Source: Microseira wollei NIES-4236 (GTDB lineage: Bacteria; Cyanobacteriota; Cyanobacteriia; Cyanobacteriales; Aerosakkonemataceae). Taken from it: a DNA stretch of 36,912 nt. The position numbers and the translations under genes are program-made. Below the pieces are notes generated by a model that was not told where the DNA came from, made no database searches, and worked only from the letters and a program-made list of their open reading frames with translations. Below are positions 35,951-36,912 of the stretch, piece after piece. Location of the stretch: NCBI RefSeq assembly GCF_020521235.1, contig NZ_BLAY01000099.1, positions 1-36,912 of the forward strand, given 5' to 3'. How positions within the stretch are numbered: the stretch's first letter is position 1; every line of letters starts with the position of its first letter.

Positions 35951-36068
35951 ATTGGGTCTTGCGGAATTATTATGCTAATGTTCAACCTGAACATTATTGT
36001 AGGGGCACGGCATAATTAAAATATTGATAGAACCGACATATTGATGATGCCGTGCCCCTACAGCATAT
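35942..36068. repeat. 127-bp block identical to the one after module 2
   Basis: It is identical base for base to 36786-36912. It contains the hairpin TAATGTTCA-ACC-TGAACATTA (35976-35996), likely the terminator, and the GTAGGGGCACGGCA palindromic element (copy 4, 35999-36061). Confidence 0.95.
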
Positions 36069-36139
36069 TTAACCTGAAAGAGCCAGTAGATTGATTTGGT
36101 AGAGCGATCCCTTTCAAGTAAACTAAGCTATGATGGGTT

Positions 36140-36145
36140 TATAAT
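36140..36145 (+). promoter_or_regulatory. -10 element (TATAAT) of TA module 2
   Basis: A perfect TATAAT lies six bases before GTG 36152, as in module 1. Upstream, AGTAGATTGATTTGG.AGAGCGAT (36085) repeats that of module 1 (35233). Confidence 0.45.
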
Positions 36146-36151
36146 CAAACA

Positions 36152-36496
36152 GTGGAAGCCCAACCAAGAGAGATTCAGAACTACCAGACAGCAGACGGAA
36201 GAAGCCCTTTTGAAGAATGGCTTGGTTCTCTTAGGGATCTCAAAACCACAGTCAAAATTGAGAAGAGGCTTCAACGAGTCAAGTTAGGCAATTTGGGAGA
36301 CTATCGCTCGGTTGGAGAAGGAGTTTGTGAACTTAAAATTGATTATGGCCCTGGGTACCGGGTCTATTTTGGAAAAATCGGGTCAACAATAGTACTTCTT
36401 CTTTGTGGTGGAGATAAAAGTACCCAAGAACAAGATATCCTAAAAGCCAAAGAATATTGGAAAGATTATGAAAGACGTGAAAACACCAACAAGTAG
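36152..36496 (+). CDS. RelE/ParE (Gp49-like, HigB-type) toxin, module 2
   Basis: The 114-residue paralogue of the module 1 toxin has the same length and organisation: FEEWLGSLRDLKTTVKI, RLQRVKLGNLGDYRSVGEGV, CELKIDYGPGYRVYFGK, IVLLLCGGDKSTQEQDILKA. The start is GTG instead of ATG, at the position equivalent to module 1. It differs mostly in the N-terminal third; the active half is conserved. Divergence from module 1 may prevent cross-talk with its antitoxin (inference). Confidence 0.9.
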   Translation: MEAQPREIQNYQTADGRSPFEEWLGSLRDLKTTVKIEKRLQRVKLGNLGDYRSVGEGVCELKIDYGPGYRVYFGKIGSTIVLLLCGGDKSTQEQDILKAKEYWKDYERRENTNK

Positions 36497-36794
36497 AAGC
36501 TACGACGATTATCTGATTTCTTCTCTCAAAGATGTCGAACACGCTGCTGCTTATATTGAGGTGATGTTGGAATTGGACGAAGGAGAAGAAGAACCCTCAC
36601 CAGTTGAACTGCTAAGATCTGCGCTTAAAGACGTGATGGATGCTGGCTTGTTGTCCGATAATCTCTCAGAAGAAGCCAAAGTATTTTATGAAAAACTCGA
36701 CAAGATTCTGTTAGAAACTAAAGGCGCTGAAATTTACGGTTTGGTTGAGTTGCTGGATGCGCTGGGGTATCGGATTGCGATCGCACCCAAGTAG
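36468..36794 (+). CDS. HigA-like antitoxin, module 2
   Basis: The 108-residue paralogue of the module 1 antitoxin has YDDYLISSLKDVEHAAAYIE, LRSALKDVMDAG and VELLDALGYRIAIAPK. It is five residues longer, from an acidic EEGEEEPSP-like stretch in the middle. ATG 36468 overlaps the toxin gene by 29 bp. Confidence 0.85.
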   Translation: MKDVKTPTSRSYDDYLISSLKDVEHAAAYIEVMLELDEGEEEPSPVELLRSALKDVMDAGLLSDNLSEEAKVFYEKLDKILLETKGAEIYGLVELLDALGYRIAIAPK

Positions 36795-36912
36795 ATTGGG
36801 TCTTGCGGAATTATTATGCTAATGTTCAACCTGAACATTATTGTAGGGGCACGGCATAATTAAAATATTGATAGAACCGACATATTGATGATGCCGTGCC
36901 CCTACAGCATAT
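36786..36912. repeat. second copy of the 127-bp block, running to the window end
   Basis: Identical to 35942-36068, including the palindromic element (copy 5, 36843-36905). Confidence 0.95.

Overview
This window looks like a filamentous cyanobacterium with moderate GC. HIP1 octamers (GCGATCGC) are scattered throughout, heptanucleotide tandem repeats (TTGCTAA, AATCTCA) are common, and there is a Psb30/Ycf12 photosystem II subunit, PEP-CTERM proteins, a ComFB protein, two hemi manganese exchangers and the cyanobacterial domain families DUF1822, DUF928 and DUF2808. I saw no rRNA, tRNA, CRISPR array or full-length transposase gene. Small non-coding repeats are dense, and many sit inside or against genes.

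Layout. 1-1660: a truncated creatininase remnant and comFB, with palindromic repeats. 1662-7046: a co-directional locus of a sigma-70-like factor, DUF1822, CHAT-CHASE2 and DUF928. The sigma gene is broken by one 113-bp TA-flanked MITE and the CHAT-CHASE2 gene by two MITEs of another family. 7386-8409: an orphan HTH protein and a sugar transferase. 8523-11102: three tandem PEP-CTERM genes, the last a C-type-lectin-like gene with one nonsense codon. 11590-18440: a giant secreted filamentous-haemagglutinin/CHAT gene broken by a frameshift and a nonsense codon. 18687-23146: the formaldehyde-detoxification pair fghA and frmA, with an HNH module and an alpha/beta hydrolase between them. 23302-24053: a UPF0175/PIN-like toxin-antitoxin pair. 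24357-27193: an exported hypothetical protein and recJ, which carries three repeat-derived in-frame insertions. 27265-31643: psb30, a YkgJ-type cysteine-cluster protein, a class-A beta-lactamase-like hydrolase, the two half-size UPF0016 Mn exporters and a membrane protein. 31811-35222: DUF2808, a DUF5009 acyltransferase-like protein and a metzincin-type protease. 35323-36912: two tandem RelE/HigA-like toxin-antitoxin modules.

The most interesting theme is the CHAT/sigma system. A membrane CHAT-CHASE2 caspase-like protease is encoded beside its own sigma factor and two cyanobacterial DUF proteins, and a second CHAT protease is fused to a secreted adhesin about 5 kb away. Both CHAT genes and the sigma gene are broken. 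In the sigma and CHAT-CHASE2 genes the exact pre-insertion reading frame can be rebuilt by removing the MITEs. The second theme is how repeats reshape genes: they are translated inside RecJ and DUF928, and they form the last bases of the 5' leader of three unrelated genes.
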